From: Nocardioides sp. S5
GTDB lineage: Bacteria > Actinomycetota > Actinomycetes > Propionibacteriales > Nocardioidaceae
DNA length: 64,000 nucleotides
Direction of reading: 5' to 3'
Assembly: GCF_017310035.1 (NCBI RefSeq)
Contig: NZ_CP022296.1
Coordinates: forward strand, 2,108,001-2,172,000
Shown here: positions 53,645-62,545 of the stretch, one piece after another
How positions within the stretch are numbered: the first letter of the stretch is position 1
Layout: the number at the start of each line of letters is the position of its first letter
Translations under genes and position numbers: made by a program
Notes under the pieces: generated by a model
Seen by the model: the letters and a program-made list of their open reading frames with translations, nothing else
Databases searched by the model: none
Told to the model about the DNA's origin: nothing

Positions 53645-54595
53645 CTAGACCTTCAGGCGGTTCACCGTCCGGGTGATGCGATCGTCCGCCCTCTCGAGGA
53701 ACACGATCTCGCCGAACTCGAGGCAGGACCAGCCGTCGGTGTCCTCCGTCAGCTCCTCGGAGGCGAAGATGGCGGCCGTCGCATCCTCCTCGCCGCTGCT
53801 CTCGAAGCTGAAGGAGGTCAGGTCGTGCTCGAAGTTGCGACCCATCGTCATGTACATCGGCTCCAGCAGCATCGAGAGCGAGAAGTCGTCCGTGCCGGGG
53901 TCGGCCTTGCGCAGCTCCCTCCAGTCGCCGGCCGGGTCGGTCTCGCCGTGGTGCCCGAGCCCGGTGTTGACCCCGATGATCCGGTTCGGTGACACCAGCG
54001 CCATCTTCAGCTTGGCCAGGGCGGGGAGGTCGAGCTCCTCCATCGCTGCGGCGATGAGCCGGACCATCTCCTCGACCGCACGCTTCACGTCCTCGTCGCT
54101 GTCGCCCTCGAGGAGGGAGAGCAGGAGCACGTAGAGGAACTCCGTGTCGGTCGTGCCGCGCATCTGCTTGAGGTACCGGTCCTCGCAGTGCTGCAGCAGC
54201 TCCCGCTGCAGGAGCATCCAGTTCGGCAGGTCGCCGTTCTGGGCGAGGATCCACGGGGTCTCCTCGAAGGAGAACGGGTGGCAGTTCTCGTCGACCATCA
54301 CGACCTTCGAGTCGTACGCCGCTGCCCGCACGTGACCGAGCACAGTGCTCGCCTGGAGGCTGGGGATCATGCGCGTGGCGTTGTCGTCGTAGAACGCAGC
54401 CATGGGCCGGCGGTAGATGAAGGGGTCCTCGGGGTTCAGCAGGTGCTCGCTCCAGGCGCCGAAGCCCCAGCCGGCGAGGTGCAGGTCCGGGTAGCGCTCG
54501 GGCTCCAGGGCCTGGTTGACCAGGCTGTTCGAGGGCGTGAGCAGCAGGCTCTCGAGAGGGATCTCGGGCCCGATGTAGGCGAGCACTCGGCACAT
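53645..54595 (-). CDS. class II glutamine amidotransferase (EgtC/YafJ-like)
   Basis: A 316-residue Ntn-hydrolase. The N-terminal MCRVLAYIG gives the catalytic Cys2, exposed after removal of Met1. Motifs follow for glutamine binding: VLGHVRAAAYDS, NCHPFSF and AQNGDLPNW. Family members include EgtC in ergothioneine synthesis and YafJ of unknown role; no other egt genes are near. AAGGAA before the ATG at 54595 supports this start rather than the longer frame. It lies 36 bases upstream of the DsbA-like gene. Confidence 0.9.
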   Translation of the reverse strand: MCRVLAYIGPEIPLESLLLTPSNSLVNQALEPERYPDLHLAGWGFGAWSEHLLNPEDPFIYRRPMAAFYDDNATRMIPSLQASTVLGHVRAAAYDSKVVMVDENCHPFSFEETPWILAQNGDLPNWMLLQRELLQHCEDRYLKQMRGTTDTEFLYVLLLSLLEGDSDEDVKRAVEEMVRLIAAAMEELDLPALAKLKMALVSPNRIIGVNTGLGHHGETDPAGDWRELRKADPGTDDFSLSMLLEPMYMTMGRNFEHDLTSFSFESSGEEDATAAIFASEELTEDTDGWSCLEFGEIVFLERADDRITRTVNRLKV

Positions 54596-54697
54596 GGCGT
54601 TCCTTCGCAGGTAGGTGTGTGGCGGTCCGGGTCGACCCAGGACCGCCACGAGCCTCGCCACCCTACGGGCGGCAACCCCGCCGGACGTCGCCCCGAC

Positions 54698-55426
54698 TCA
54701 CCCCAGCAGTGCCAGGTCCCGGCGTACGTAGCGCAGGTGCGCCCACTCCTCCTCGAGGATCACGCGTACGCAGTCGCCGACGGTGGGGTGCCAGTCGAAG
54801 CCCCAGGGGTCGTCGCGCTCCTCGGCGAGCTGGTCCGGCGTCACGTCGGCGAGGAAGTCGGTGACCATCTGCTGGCGCTCGGCGCGCACGGCGAGGACCT
54901 CCTCGAAGGTCGGCTCGTCGCTGCGGAAGATGGAGGTGTCGAACCCCATGTCAGCGGCGCCGTCGAAGATCTGGCCGATCTCGTGGAAGGGCTGCTCCAT
55001 CCGCAGGATCCCGCCGCGCAGCCAGGTGTCGGTCGCCAGGACGAGGTGGCGCAGCGTCTGGGCCATCGACCACTCGTCCTCGACATGGGCGTCCACCAGC
55101 TCGCGAGGGGTGTCGGCGACGGTTGTGGCCCATGCGGCCTGAACGGCGGCCCAGCCCTCGCGCAGTCCCTCCGGCGTCTGCGCCTTCTGCAGCTCGCGCC
55201 CGGGGAAGCGCCGGTTCAGCTCGGCATCGACGAGCGGCACCACGTCGACGCCGTTGACGACGAGGCTGCCCATGAAGAGGTCGTGGCTGTCGATGTCGAG
55301 CCCGTCGACGTCGACGCTGCGCATGGTGACACCGCTGACGTCGGAGGAGCGCAGGGTCGCGCCCTTGAAGCTGGTCCCCACGAAGGTCGCACCCTCGAAG
55401 TCCTTGCTGCCCGGAGAGGTCGTCAT
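54698..55426 (-). CDS. DinB-family protein with pentapeptide-like N-terminus
   Basis: A 242-residue protein. The first 50 residues read FEGATFVGTSFKGATLRSSD, a pentapeptide-like run with A(D/N)LxG-type spacing. The rest is a DinB-fold four-helix bundle with three His residues as candidate metal ligands: VEDEWSMAQTLRHLVLATD near residue 113, FHEIGQI near 146, and ILEEEWAHLRYVRRDL near 226. DinB-like proteins are often thiol-dependent transferases, for example mycothiol-dependent; the substrate here is unknown. ATG 55426 is chosen because the frame upstream has no supporting conservation. Confidence 0.85.
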   Translation of the reverse strand: MTTSPGSKDFEGATFVGTSFKGATLRSSDVSGVTMRSVDVDGLDIDSHDLFMGSLVVNGVDVVPLVDAELNRRFPGRELQKAQTPEGLREGWAAVQAAWATTVADTPRELVDAHVEDEWSMAQTLRHLVLATDTWLRGGILRMEQPFHEIGQIFDGAADMGFDTSIFRSDEPTFEEVLAVRAERQQMVTDFLADVTPDQLAEERDDPWGFDWHPTVGDCVRVILEEEWAHLRYVRRDLALLG

Positions 55427-55558
55427 CGCCTCATCATGGACCTTCCCGGTGACAGTGGGCGGGCGTCGAGCACACCCCGAGGTGCGATCTCGGTTTGCCT
55501 GCTCGCGCCGTCCGCGTGATGGTGGAGGTGACACATTCGCTATTCGGAAGGAGAGCCC

Positions 55559-55834
55559 ATGCTTGCTCTCACCGAGAACGTGACCGAGATCGTGAAGAAG
55601 CTCGCCGACGAGGTGCCGGGGATCTCCGCGCTCCGCATCGCCACCGAGGCCGACGGACAGTCCATGTCCGTGAGTCCTGCCGACCGGGCCGAGGCGGACG
55701 ACGTCGTGCTCGAGCAGGACGGTGCCACCGTCTACGTCGACGGCCAGGCGTCGGAGCTGCTCGCCGACAAGATCCTGGACGGAGGCGTGGACGAGGAGGG
55801 CAACATCCAGTTCGCGCTGGGCCAGCAGGCCTGA
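55559..55834 (+). CDS. HesB-like protein lacking cysteines
   Basis: A 91-residue protein similar to the HesB/IscA/ErpA fold. It starts MLALTENVTEIVKKLADEVP and ends GNIQFALGQQA. True A-type carriers have three conserved Cys residues that bind iron or a cluster; here no Cys is present, so it cannot act that way. Actinobacterial genomes often carry such variants of unknown role. AAGGAG six bases before the ATG fixes the start. A terminator follows. Confidence 0.85.
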   Translation: MLALTENVTEIVKKLADEVPGISALRIATEADGQSMSVSPADRAEADDVVLEQDGATVYVDGQASELLADKILDGGVDEEGNIQFALGQQA

Positions 55835-55851
55835 GGCGACCGCACGCAGCG

Positions 55852-55881
55852 GGAGTCCCGGGCCGGTGGGTCCGGGACTCC
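55852..55881. terminator. stem-loop terminator after the HesB-like gene
   Basis: GGAGTCCCGG (55852-55861) pairs perfectly with CCGGGACTCC (55872-55881) around a 10-base loop, followed by TGTC. Confidence 0.75.
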
Positions 55882-55957
55882 TGTCGTGCCGAGCCGGCCG
55901 GTCAGGACCCCTGCGGCACGCTGGCCGTGACCGCCGTTGGCAAGCCGAGGAGATCCC

Positions 55958-56593
55958 ATGCCCACCCCCCGCCGCGCCCTTGTCGTCGTCGACGTCCAGC
56001 AGGAGTACTTCGACGGGCCGCTGCAGATCCAGCACCCGCCCCGCGAGGAGTCGCTCGCGCAGGTCGTCCGCGCGATGGACCTCGCCAAGGAGCACGACAT
56101 GCCCGTCGTGGTGGTGCAGCACGAGTACCCCGAGGGCGCACCCGTCTTCGCCGTCGGCTCCGCCGGCTGGGCGCTGCACCCGGACGTGGAGGCCCGGCTC
56201 GACCCGTCGTGGAAGCGGGCGACGAAGCAGAACGGCAGCGTCTTCGCCGGCACCGACGTCGCCGGGTGGCTCGCCGACCAGGGCGTCGACACGATCACGG
56301 TCGTCGGCTTCATGACCAACAACTGCGACATTGCCACCGCGGTCGAGGCCGAGGGCCTCGGGCTGGCCGCCGAGGTCCTCTCGGACGCGACCGGGGCGAT
56401 CCACCTCGCCAACGAGCAGGGTCAGGTGTCCGCGCAGGCCCTCCACGAGGCGCTGATGGTGCTGCTGCACTCCAACTTCGCCGCCGTGGCCACCACCGAC
56501 GCCTGGGTGGACGCGGTCCGGGCCGGCAAGCCACTGCCCAAGAGCGACCTGGGCACGTCGGCCACCCGTGGCCGCGCCGCCTTCAGCGGCTAG
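55958..56593 (+). CDS. isochorismatase-family cysteine hydrolase
   Basis: A 211-residue hydrolase. The catalytic Asp lies in ALVVVDVQQEYF near residue 12, the Lys in RATKQNGSVFAGTD near 90, and the Cys in VVGFMTNNCDIATAVEAEG near 124, so the Asp-Lys-Cys triad of isochorismatase-like amidases is complete. Members cleave nicotinamide, carbamates or aryl amides; which applies here is not clear. GAGGAGAT lies before the ATG at 55958. It is convergent with the epimerase gene. Confidence 0.93.
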   Translation: MPTPRRALVVVDVQQEYFDGPLQIQHPPREESLAQVVRAMDLAKEHDMPVVVVQHEYPEGAPVFAVGSAGWALHPDVEARLDPSWKRATKQNGSVFAGTDVAGWLADQGVDTITVVGFMTNNCDIATAVEAEGLGLAAEVLSDATGAIHLANEQGQVSAQALHEALMVLLHSNFAAVATTDAWVDAVRAGKPLPKSDLGTSATRGRAAFSG

Positions 56594-56596
56594 GGC

Positions 56597-57493
56597 TCAG
56601 GCCCGCGGGTCGTCGAGCACGTCCCGCCACGAGTGCTGCGGGTCGAAGCCGACGAGCTCGCGGGCCTTGTCGATGGCGTAGAACGTCTCGTCGCGGCCCA
56701 TCTCGCGGCGTACCTCGACGCCGTCGTAGAAGCGCTCGATGACCTCGTCGGTCGTCGCGGCCACCGACATGTCGGCGTTGGCGACGTTGAAGACCTCGTA
56801 GCCCAGGCCGTCGGTCTCCAGGCAGCGCTGTACCATCCGGCCCAGGTCGCGCACGTCGATGTAGGCGAAGATGTTGCGCCGCCGCAGGGCGGGGTCGGTG
56901 AGGAACGCCGGGAACATCTCGGCGTACTCGTGCGGCTCGATGACGTTGTTGATCCGCAGGCCGTAGACGTCCGCGCCGGTGCGCGCCTGGAAGGACCGCG
57001 CGGTCACCTCGTTGGCGACCTTCGACATCGCGTAGGAGTCCTCGGGGACGGTCGGGTGCTCCTCGTCGACGGGCACGTAGAGCGGGCGCCGCTCACCCTG
57101 CGCGAAACACACGCCGTACGTCGTCTCGGACGAGGCGAAGATGACCTTGCGGACGCCCAGGCGGGTCGCGGCCTCGAGCACGTTGTAGGTGCTGAGCACG
57201 TTGGTGGCGTACGTCGCCGAGTCCGGTCGCAGCAGGATCGCGGGCACCGCGGCGAAGTGCACGACGGCGTCGTAGGTCGGCTTCTCGGCCAGGTCGAGCT
57301 CGTCGAAGGTGGCGAGCCCGGCGAGCGCGGAGTAGACCTCGCCGGTGTCGGTGAGGTCGACGCGGAGGTCCGCGACGTCGGGGTGGCCCAGCGGGACGAG
57401 GTCGGCGTTGGTGACCTGGTGGCCCTGCTCGGCGAGGTAGGGGGCGACGTGCTTTCCGGCCTTGCCGCTGCCGCCGGTGAAGAGGATGCGCAT
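56597..57493 (-). CDS. NAD-dependent epimerase/dehydratase
   Basis: A 298-residue extended short-chain dehydrogenase. The nucleotide-binding motif is ILFTGGSGKAGKHVAPYLAE (TGxxGxxG form) at the N-terminus, and the active-site SSETTYG near residue 120 precedes YAMSKVANE (YxxxK). It acts on a nucleotide sugar or a sugar-like substrate, not identified. It has the usual family length. No sugar-nucleotide cluster surrounds it. Confidence 0.92.
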   Translation of the reverse strand: MRILFTGGSGKAGKHVAPYLAEQGHQVTNADLVPLGHPDVADLRVDLTDTGEVYSALAGLATFDELDLAEKPTYDAVVHFAAVPAILLRPDSATYATNVLSTYNVLEAATRLGVRKVIFASSETTYGVCFAQGERRPLYVPVDEEHPTVPEDSYAMSKVANEVTARSFQARTGADVYGLRINNVIEPHEYAEMFPAFLTDPALRRRNIFAYIDVRDLGRMVQRCLETDGLGYEVFNVANADMSVAATTDEVIERFYDGVEVRREMGRDETFYAIDKARELVGFDPQHSWRDVLDDPRA

Positions 57494-57551
57494 GGGTCCT
57501 TCCTACCGTGGCGGTGGGTGCCGTCCCACCTCATCGGGTGGCATGCCGTGT

Positions 57552-58046
57552 TCAGTCGTCGAGCCCGGCGCTGCGCCGGTGCAACCCGCGCAGCTCCTCG
57601 GCCAGCTCGGGCGCAGGCCCTGCCACGGGCAGGTCCGGCGCGACGGCGTCGATCGGCAGCGGCAGCACCGGCCCCGGCGTCAGGCCCCACTCGTTGCGCC
57701 ACCGGGCGAGCTGGGCCGTCGAGCCGGCGTACACGATGCGCCCGAGGCCCACCCAGGCGTGGCCGGCCGCGCACATCGGGCAGTGCTCGCCGGAGGTGTA
57801 GACCGTGCAGTCCGCGCGCACCTCCGGGTCGACGTGCGTGGCGGCCCAGCGGGCCAGGTCGAGCTCGGGGTGGCGGGTCTGGTCACCACCGCCGGTGCGG
57901 TTGCGCTCCTCGCGCAGCACCTCGCCGTCCGGGCCCACCAGCAGGGAGCCGAACGGCCCGTCGCCGGCCTCGAGCGCCTCGCGGGCAAGATCGACGCAGC
58001 GGCGCAGGTGTGTCAGGTCGGCGGGGGAGAGGTCGGTGGGTTCCAT
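57552..58046 (-). CDS. nucleoside/nucleobase deaminase (CDA fold)
   Basis: A 164-residue zinc-dependent deaminase. The active site shows HPELDLARWAA (HxE form) near residue 58 and SGEHCPMCAAGHAW near 86, where the two Cys residues complete the zinc site. The pattern fits guanine- or cytosine-deaminase-like enzymes. It is divergent from the PQQ-type dehydrogenase lipoprotein gene, with 56 bases between starts. The substrate is not settled. Confidence 0.9.
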   Translation of the reverse strand: MEPTDLSPADLTHLRRCVDLAREALEAGDGPFGSLLVGPDGEVLREERNRTGGGDQTRHPELDLARWAATHVDPEVRADCTVYTSGEHCPMCAAGHAWVGLGRIVYAGSTAQLARWRNEWGLTPGPVLPLPIDAVAPDLPVAGPAPELAEELRGLHRRSAGLDD

Positions 58047-58102
58047 CCGCCGACCCTAGGCCGTACGCCGGTGCGGTTGGCCGCTGCGCGCACGATGGAC
58101 GC

Positions 58103-59251
58103 ATGAAGCCAGCACCCCTCGCCCTCGCCGCGCTCGTCGTCGCGCTCGCCGCCGGGTGCTCCGCCGACAGCGCCTCCTCCGGTGCGCTCGGCCCGGTGAC
58201 GGCCGCCGACGACGAGGGGTGGCCCTTCGCGGTCGAGGAGGTCGACCGCTTCGACGAGCCCTGGGCGATGGCCTTCCTGCCCGGCGGTGACCTGCTGCTC
58301 ACCGAGCGGACCGGCACGCTGCACCTGCGCGACGCCGACACCGGCGAGAGGGTCGAGGTCGCCGGGACGCCCGAGGTGGTCGACGCCGGCCAGGGCGGGC
58401 TCGGAGACGTGCTGCCGGGGCCGACGTACGCCGAGGACGGGCTGGTCTACCTCAGCTGGGCCGAGGCCGGCGACGGGGGAGTCGGCGCCGCGGTCGGCCG
58501 CGCCCGCCTGGAGACCGGCGGTGAGGCGACCCTCACCGGGCTCGAGGTCCTCTGGCGCCAGACCCCGAAGACCGACGGGGACGGCCACTTCGGCCACCGG
58601 CTGGCCTTCTCGCCCGACGGCGAGCACCTCTTCGTCTCCTCCGGCGACCGGCAGCTCAAGGACCCCGCGCAGGACACCACCAACACGCTCGGATCCATCG
58701 TGCGGCTGACCCTCGACGGCGAGGCTGCGCCGGGCAACCCGCTGGCCGACGCGGGCGGCGCCACCGCGGAGATCTGGAGCTGGGGCCACCGCAACCCGCT
58801 CGGCCTCGAGGTCGCCCCCGATGGCACGCTGTGGTCCTCGGAGATGGGGCCCGAAGGTGGGGACGAGCTCAACCTCGTCGAGGCGGGCGCCAACTACGGC
58901 TGGCCCGAGGCCTCCGACGGCAGCGACTACGGCGGCGGTGAGATCCCCGACCACGCTGTAGGCGACGGGTACGCCGCACCGGTGCGGTCGTGGACGCCGA
59001 GCATCTCCCCGGGCAGCCTGCTGATCTACTCCGGCGAGATGTTCCCCGACTGGCAGGGCGACGCCTTCCTCGGTGCGCTCTCCGGTGAGGCGCTGGTGCG
59101 CGTCGACCTCGAGGACCAGCGCGCCGCCGACACCGAGGTCTACGACCTCGGGGAGCGGATCCGGGCGGTCGAGCAGGGGCCGGACGGGGCGATCTGGCTG
59201 CTCGAGGACGAGGGCGCGGGCCGGCTGCTGCGGCTGACGCCGGCGGGCTGA
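58103..59251 (+). CDS. secreted PQQ-dependent sugar dehydrogenase (aldose type), lipoprotein
   Basis: A 382-residue lipoprotein. The signal peptide KPAPLALAALVVALAAGC has the lipobox LAAGC. The rest is a six-bladed propeller of the soluble aldose dehydrogenase/YliI type: EPWAMAFLPGGDLLLTER, GHFGHRLAFSPDGEHLFVSS, IWSWGHRNPLGLEVAP and GGDELNLVEAGANYGWPE are the family motifs and carry PQQ- and calcium-binding residues. It oxidises aldoses outside the membrane. No PQQ synthesis genes are near, so the cofactor may be supplied from elsewhere. Its stop is four bases from that of the convergent GH16 gene. Confidence 0.92.
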   Translation: MKPAPLALAALVVALAAGCSADSASSGALGPVTAADDEGWPFAVEEVDRFDEPWAMAFLPGGDLLLTERTGTLHLRDADTGERVEVAGTPEVVDAGQGGLGDVLPGPTYAEDGLVYLSWAEAGDGGVGAAVGRARLETGGEATLTGLEVLWRQTPKTDGDGHFGHRLAFSPDGEHLFVSSGDRQLKDPAQDTTNTLGSIVRLTLDGEAAPGNPLADAGGATAEIWSWGHRNPLGLEVAPDGTLWSSEMGPEGGDELNLVEAGANYGWPEASDGSDYGGGEIPDHAVGDGYAAPVRSWTPSISPGSLLIYSGEMFPDWQGDAFLGALSGEALVRVDLEDQRAADTEVYDLGERIRAVEQGPDGAIWLLEDEGAGRLLRLTPAG

Positions 59252-59255
59252 GGCC

Positions 59256-60491
59256 TCACGGCTCGGGCGTCTCCCACACCCGCACCCAGTCGACGTACAT
59301 GTGCTGGGGCAGGCGCCTGCCCTGGATCTTGGGGATCTCGTAGTCGGCAGCGATCAGGCTGAGGATCGGGAACTGGCGCACGTCGGAGACGCCGACGCGC
59401 ATCCGGCGGGTCTCCTTGCCGTCGATGCGGAACACGACCGTCCGGGGCGTCCACTCGACCGAGAAGACGTGGTAGTTCTTCGACCAGCCGTCGCGCTTGC
59501 CGTGGAGGTAGGACCGAGAGTCCGGGACCCAGCCGCCCGACGAGACGCGGCCGCGGGCGTCGTAGCGGTGCATGAAGGTCGCCAGGCCGCCCTGCGGGTG
59601 CCGGTCGCCGAAGTACTCCACGACGTCGATCTCGGCGCCGTCGGCCCCGGGGTGCATGCCGTCGACCGGCTGCATCCAGAAGGCGCCGTGCTGGCCGCGC
59701 AGGCGGTGGAACTTCACGCGGGCGGCGGCATGGCCGTAGCGGAAGGAGTAGGCGCCCTGGGTGCCGATGTGGCCGTTGAGGCGGTAGGCGTACGTGCCGG
59801 GCACCTTGTCGCGACCGCGGATCCGGCACTTCTTCATCGTGTCGGGGTCCTTGATGACGCTGAGGCGCGCGGCCCCTCCGCCGACGGTGACGGCGCGCGG
59901 GTCACCCTTGGAGCACGAGCGGCGGGCGGTCTTCACGTACTCCCGGCCGCGGTGGCTCCACACCGGGGCGAGGCGGTCGCCGGAGAACTCGTCGCTCCAC
60001 GACGGGCGCTGCCACCGGGCGGTGCTCACCGGGGCGCTCGTGACCTTGCGGAGGCCGGCGTGCGGCAGGGCCTTGACCCGGTAGGTCAGCGCCCCGTTGC
60101 CGCCGGTCGACGCGGCGGCGAACTGCGCCCGACCACGGCGGTCCTGCCGTGCCGTGGCGACCACCGTCCACATGTCGTCCTGCCGCACCTGGAGCTCGAA
60201 CCGGCGGCCGACCCGCACGGGGCGCAGCGTCGCGGTCAGTGCTGCGCGGGCCGCGTCCGGGCTGGCGACGCCGCGACCGTGCTGGATGATCGGCGGCAGG
60301 GCTTCGAGCTTGACCCACTGGCGCTTGGCTTTCTTCACCGCGACGTTGGCCGGGGGCTCGGCCGGTGCGGCGGACTCGGAGGCCGAGCCGGTCGTCGAGC
60401 CGGCGAGCAGGGAGGCGGGGAGGAGCAGCGCGAGCGCGCCGCGCGTGAGGAGGCGTCGGGCAGGCATTCGGGCAGACATTCGGGCAGACAT
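59256..60491 (-). CDS. secreted GH16-family glycoside hydrolase
   Basis: A 411-residue secreted protein. A Thr/Ala-rich signal region (ALALLLPASLLAGSTTGSAS) is followed by a beta-rich N-terminal domain of about 120 residues and a GH16 catalytic domain (about 165-405). The catalytic motif is GAEIDVVEYFG (ExDxxE) near residue 285, with HVFSVEWTPRTVVFRIDG downstream. GH16 enzymes cut beta-1,3-glucans, agars or related polysaccharides; the substrate is unknown. The first codons repeat a 12-base unit (MSARMSARMPAR), giving three candidate starts; AAGG before 60491 favours the longest. Confidence 0.9.
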   Translation of the reverse strand: MSARMSARMPARRLLTRGALALLLPASLLAGSTTGSASESAAPAEPPANVAVKKAKRQWVKLEALPPIIQHGRGVASPDAARAALTATLRPVRVGRRFELQVRQDDMWTVVATARQDRRGRAQFAAASTGGNGALTYRVKALPHAGLRKVTSAPVSTARWQRPSWSDEFSGDRLAPVWSHRGREYVKTARRSCSKGDPRAVTVGGGAARLSVIKDPDTMKKCRIRGRDKVPGTYAYRLNGHIGTQGAYSFRYGHAAARVKFHRLRGQHGAFWMQPVDGMHPGADGAEIDVVEYFGDRHPQGGLATFMHRYDARGRVSSGGWVPDSRSYLHGKRDGWSKNYHVFSVEWTPRTVVFRIDGKETRRMRVGVSDVRQFPILSLIAADYEIPKIQGRRLPQHMYVDWVRVWETPEP

Positions 60492-60660
60492 GGATGGCCT
60501 TGCGTTCGGGTCGGGCCGTCATGACGTGCGCCGAGCGAGTGGGTGTCGTACGGCGGTGTGACGCCGCACGTGCCCGACAAGTTGTCGGCTGTCCGGGGCC
60601 GTCCCTGGCTGGGGTAGTCCACCGGGAAGTGGCTCTCCCGGGGGTTCGGATCAACGCGAC

Positions 60661-61260
60661 TCAGCGCGCCTTGCCCACCTGCTCGCACCCGACGAGCACG
60701 TCGAGCGGGTCGATGCCGCCCTCGCCGTCGACCTCGTAGTAGGTCACCGAGTCGGTGCCGTCGCCGCAGTCGATGGTGTCGACGAGCCCGTCGTCGATCG
60801 TCTTGAGCTCGTCGTCGCCCGGGCCGGCGAAGACGCGGTCCTGCCCGCCCGTCACTCCGAGGAAGTCGTCGCCCGGCCCGGCCCGCAGCAGGTCGTCGCC
60901 CGGCTCGTCCGACAGCTCGGTGATCACGCCGTCGGTCAGGGAGTCGGCACTCGGTCCGCCCCGCAGACGGTCCCCGCCCGGGCCGCCGGAGAGGACGTCG
61001 CGCCCCCTCCCGCCGACGAGGACGTCGGCTGCACCGTCACCGAAGACGAGGTCCACGCCGGGGCCGCCGCGGAGCACGTCGGCCCCGCCGCGGCCCTGCA
61101 ACACGTCACCGCCGCCGAGTCCCCGGATGACGTCGGCGCGCGACGTCCCGGTCAGCCGGTCGTCCCCGCCGGTGCCGTCGATGACCGCAGCGGCCGCGGG
61201 GGCCGTGGTGAGGGACAGGGACAGGGACAGGACAAGACCTGCGAACGTCAGGTGTCGCAC
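60661..61260 (-). CDS. secreted RTX/hemolysin-type calcium-binding repeat protein
   Basis: A 199-residue secreted protein. The signal peptide (HLTFAGLVLSLSLSLTTAPA) is followed by glycine/aspartate nonapeptide repeats such as GGDDRLTGTSRADVIRGLGG and GGADVLRGGPGVDLVFGDGA, which form a calcium-binding beta roll. The last 60 residues have two Cys residues and fewer repeats. There is no attached enzyme domain, so it is probably structural or a surface protein. Confidence 0.88.
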   Translation of the reverse strand: MRHLTFAGLVLSLSLSLTTAPAAAAVIDGTGGDDRLTGTSRADVIRGLGGGDVLQGRGGADVLRGGPGVDLVFGDGAADVLVGGRGRDVLSGGPGGDRLRGGPSADSLTDGVITELSDEPGDDLLRAGPGDDFLGVTGGQDRVFAGPGDDELKTIDDGLVDTIDCGDGTDSVTYYEVDGEGGIDPLDVLVGCEQVGKAR

Positions 61261-61326
61261 GGGCTTCGCCTCCTCGGGCTCTCCTGCATCGTGGCACCCG
61301 CGCAGGGGCAGCGACAGGGCCGAAGG

Positions 61327-61899
61327 TCAGGTAGGCGTGGACCCGGTCCCGCGCACGTCCGGCGCGGAGCGGTTCGCCGTGCCGCGGACGAGGGCCAGGT
61401 GCCCGCCGAGGAGCCCGGCTCCCGCCATCGCCACATGACCCGCGACCGCGAGCCGTGCACCGGTCGCGTGCCGTCCGCGCAGTCGCGCGACCAGCGATCC
61501 GACGAAGAAGAAGGTGGCCACGTCGGTGCCGAGGGCGTGGACCGCGCCGATGCGCCGGTCGCTGCCCGACATCGTGGCCCAGTCGCCGGCGCCCGCGATC
61601 GCCGTCGGGCCGGACGCCACGAGGCCGCTCGCCACCAGGAGGGCGGCGCTGCGCTGCCCACCGGGTCCGCCGAGGGCGTCGAGCACCGACGCGCCGAACC
61701 AGCAGCCGAGGGTGACGTCGGTCAGCGGTGGGTGCACCGAGTGGCCGAGCCGGTCGGTGTGCAGCGGGCTGCGTACGGCCCAGTCGAGGAGCGGGCGGTA
61801 GAGCGCTTCCTGCGCACCGGCGACCCGCTCCGCGGCCGGGCTCGCGCCCACGGTCCGGAACAGCCGCTGTGCCACAGGTGACGACGACACATCCAGCAC
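61327..61899 (-). CDS. DUF2231-like membrane protein
   Basis: A 190-residue membrane protein with four to five predicted helices. The middle segment LGHSVHPPLTDVTLGCWFGA, then SGPTAIAGAGDWATMSGSDR and IGAVHALGTDVATFFFVGSL, follows DUF2231 (HxxLTD, GxxDW, RxxxVHAL). The function of the family is unknown. No operon is evident. Confidence 0.8.
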   Translation of the reverse strand: MLDVSSSPVAQRLFRTVGASPAAERVAGAQEALYRPLLDWAVRSPLHTDRLGHSVHPPLTDVTLGCWFGASVLDALGGPGGQRSAALLVASGLVASGPTAIAGAGDWATMSGSDRRIGAVHALGTDVATFFFVGSLVARLRGRHATGARLAVAGHVAMAGAGLLGGHLALVRGTANRSAPDVRGTGSTPT

Positions 61900-61940
61900 G
61901 GTACGCCGATCACTCGGGGGCGGCCAGAGGATCCGGGTGC

Positions 61941-62132
61941 TCAGCGCAGCGAGCGACGCGGCCTCGTCGTCGCGATGGAGTGCAGGACGGCGTCGCGGCG
62001 GATCGCGCGCACCTCGTCGAGCTTCACCCGGCAGGACGGGCAGCGGTCGCGGTCGCGGCAGCAGTGCGCGTCACGCACCTCGGCCTCGAGCTGGTCGGCG
62101 TACGCACTGCGACGCCAGATGGTGTGCATCAT
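61941..62132 (-). CDS. small Cys-rich protein
   Basis: A 63-residue protein, YADQLEAEVRDAHCCRDRDR then CPSCRVKLDEVRAI, with four Cys residues that could form a zinc knuckle or a redox site. GGGAGGG lies four to eight bases before the ATG at 62132, strong support for translation. No family is recognised. Confidence 0.65.
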   Translation of the reverse strand: MMHTIWRRSAYADQLEAEVRDAHCCRDRDRCPSCRVKLDEVRAIRRDAVLHSIATTRPRRSLR

Positions 62133-62197
62133 CGGTCCCTCCCCAGGGTGATGGCGTCGAGTCTGTCGGTCGGGACGGCGCGCCGGCATCGGCAGGA

Positions 62198-62446
62198 CTA
62201 CCGATCTCTGGTGCCGCCGACGGCCGCCACGACGCTGTCGTCGGCGGGCATCAGGAACCAGAGGGCGGGGTAGACGAGGAGCTGGCTGCCGGGCAGCACC
62301 ATCAGGAGCACCAGGAACAGCAGCCTCGCGATCCACGGCGTCAGGCCGAGCCGGCGGCCCAGGCCGGCGCACACGCCGCCCAGGATCCCGCTGTCGCTGG
62401 AGCGCACGAGGCCCTGGCGGGCAAAAGCGGATCGGATGTCGTCCAT
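62198..62446 (-). CDS. PspC-domain membrane protein
   Basis: An 82-residue PspC-type membrane protein. The motif SGILGGVCAGLGRRLGLTPW lies near residues 19-38, followed by a helix RLLFLVLLMVLPGSQLLVYP. PspC senses or transmits envelope stress in phage-shock systems; here no PspA or PspB partner is adjacent. A GGAGG-like site lies before the ATG. Confidence 0.92.
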   Translation of the reverse strand: MDDIRSAFARQGLVRSSDSGILGGVCAGLGRRLGLTPWIARLLFLVLLMVLPGSQLLVYPALWFLMPADDSVVAAVGGTRDR

Positions 62447-62545
62447 GTGGGTCCTCCGGAGGTCGGCTGGTGCCTCCAGCCTGCTGCGACCCGCACCGCA
62501 GCACCATCGGGATCAGCCCCGGTCCGACCCTGAGGCGGACCCGAG

